From the NCBI GenBank assembly GCA_021442545.1, contig JABUSX010000099.1, positions 1-6,952 on the forward strand: a DNA stretch of 6,952 nt, read 5' to 3'. Positions within the stretch are counted from its first letter, which is position 1, and the number at the start of each line of letters is the position of its first letter. The notes under the pieces were generated by a model, which did no database searches, was not told the origin of the DNA, and saw only the letters and a list, made by a program, of their open reading frames with translations. Source of the DNA: Eubacterium sp. GTDB lineage: Bacteria; Bacillota; Clostridia; Lachnospirales; Lachnospiraceae. The position numbers were made by a program, and so were the translations under genes. Shown here one piece after another: positions 6,752 to 6,952 of the stretch.

Positions 6752-6759
6752 CTCACCTT
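6752..6759 (-). promoter_or_regulatory. Ribosome binding site deciding the prfB TTG start
   Basis: AAGGTGAG on the minus strand lies four bases before TTG at 6747-6745. With the in-frame TAA at 6750-6748 directly before it, this leaves TTG as the only plausible start for the frame leading into the frameshift site. Confidence 0.75.
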
Positions 6760-6784
6760 CTTTCATTTTATTTTTGGTGAAATT

Positions 6785-6952
6785 TTATTTCTTTCTCCCG
6801 CAGCACTGTTTGTATTTCAAACCGCTTCCGCAGGGACACGGATCATTCGGATAGATCTTTTTATCTTTCCGCTGTTTCGTCTTTCTGGTGCCGCCGTCAT
6901 CACGGTTCGTCGCCGTTGCCTGTGCCACCTGTTCCCGTTCCACCTTCTCCTG
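6785..6952 (-). CDS. secA: Preprotein translocase ATPase SecA, C-terminal 55 residues
   Basis: Only the 3' end is inside the window; the gene enters from the right edge and stops at TAA, 37 bp before prfB. The visible part is a charged, flexible linker ([10 protein letters not shown], then Arg/Lys-rich [12 protein letters not shown]) and a SEC-C zinc-binding tail, [20 protein letters not shown], with the CxC and CC ligand pairs. In SecA this tail binds zinc and contacts SecB or the ribosome. SecA drives protein export through SecYEG at the membrane. SEC-C tails also occur on unrelated proteins, so the call rests partly on the immediate downstream prfB, a common secA-prfB arrangement, and on the SecA-like linker. 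The ATPase domains are outside the window. Confidence 0.88.
   Translation of the reverse strand, partial: QEKVEREQVAQATATNRDDGGTRKTKQRKDKKIYPNDPCPCGSGLKYKQCCGRKK

Overview
The window is a compact, single-direction block of bacterial housekeeping genes. All six genes read on the minus strand, so in transcription order (right to left) they are secA (3' end only), prfB, hom, metG, tatD and glgB (5' part only). The secA-prfB and metG-tatD pairs, the SEC-C tail on SecA, the RF2 frameshift site and the good Shine-Dalgarno sequences point to Firmicutes. Clostridia, perhaps Lachnospiraceae, is my best guess; that rank is inference from gene order and protein flavour, since no rRNA or other marker is present. 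The sequence is moderately GC-rich by eye.

Right end (6952 to 4414): the last 55 codons of SecA end in a zinc-finger tail. After a 37-bp gap comes prfB, which starts with TTG and needs the classic +1 programmed frameshift at CTT-TGA-C to make a 375-residue release factor 2. The prfB stop overlaps the hom start in an ATGA, so the two are probably translationally coupled. hom encodes a 402-residue homoserine dehydrogenase.

Middle (4413 to 2251): a 112-bp gap with a modest hairpin separates hom from metG. MetG is a 656-residue methionyl-tRNA synthetase with a C-terminal Trbp111-type tRNA-binding domain. Just after its stop codon lies a diverged, in-frame tandem copy of its own last 16 codons, including the stop, at a period of exactly 66 bp. 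This is the most unusual structure in the window.

Left end (2250 to 1): tatD encodes a 256-residue metal-dependent hydrolase. A 145-bp gap with an imperfect hairpin follows, then glgB, a glycogen branching enzyme cut by the window edge after 444 codons.

The genes cover protein export, translation termination, homoserine supply for Met/Thr, Met-tRNA charging, a TatD nuclease-family enzyme and glycogen synthesis. No mobile element, CRISPR array, tRNA, rRNA or dedicated novel system is visible. No gene-free stretch exceeds 300 bases.
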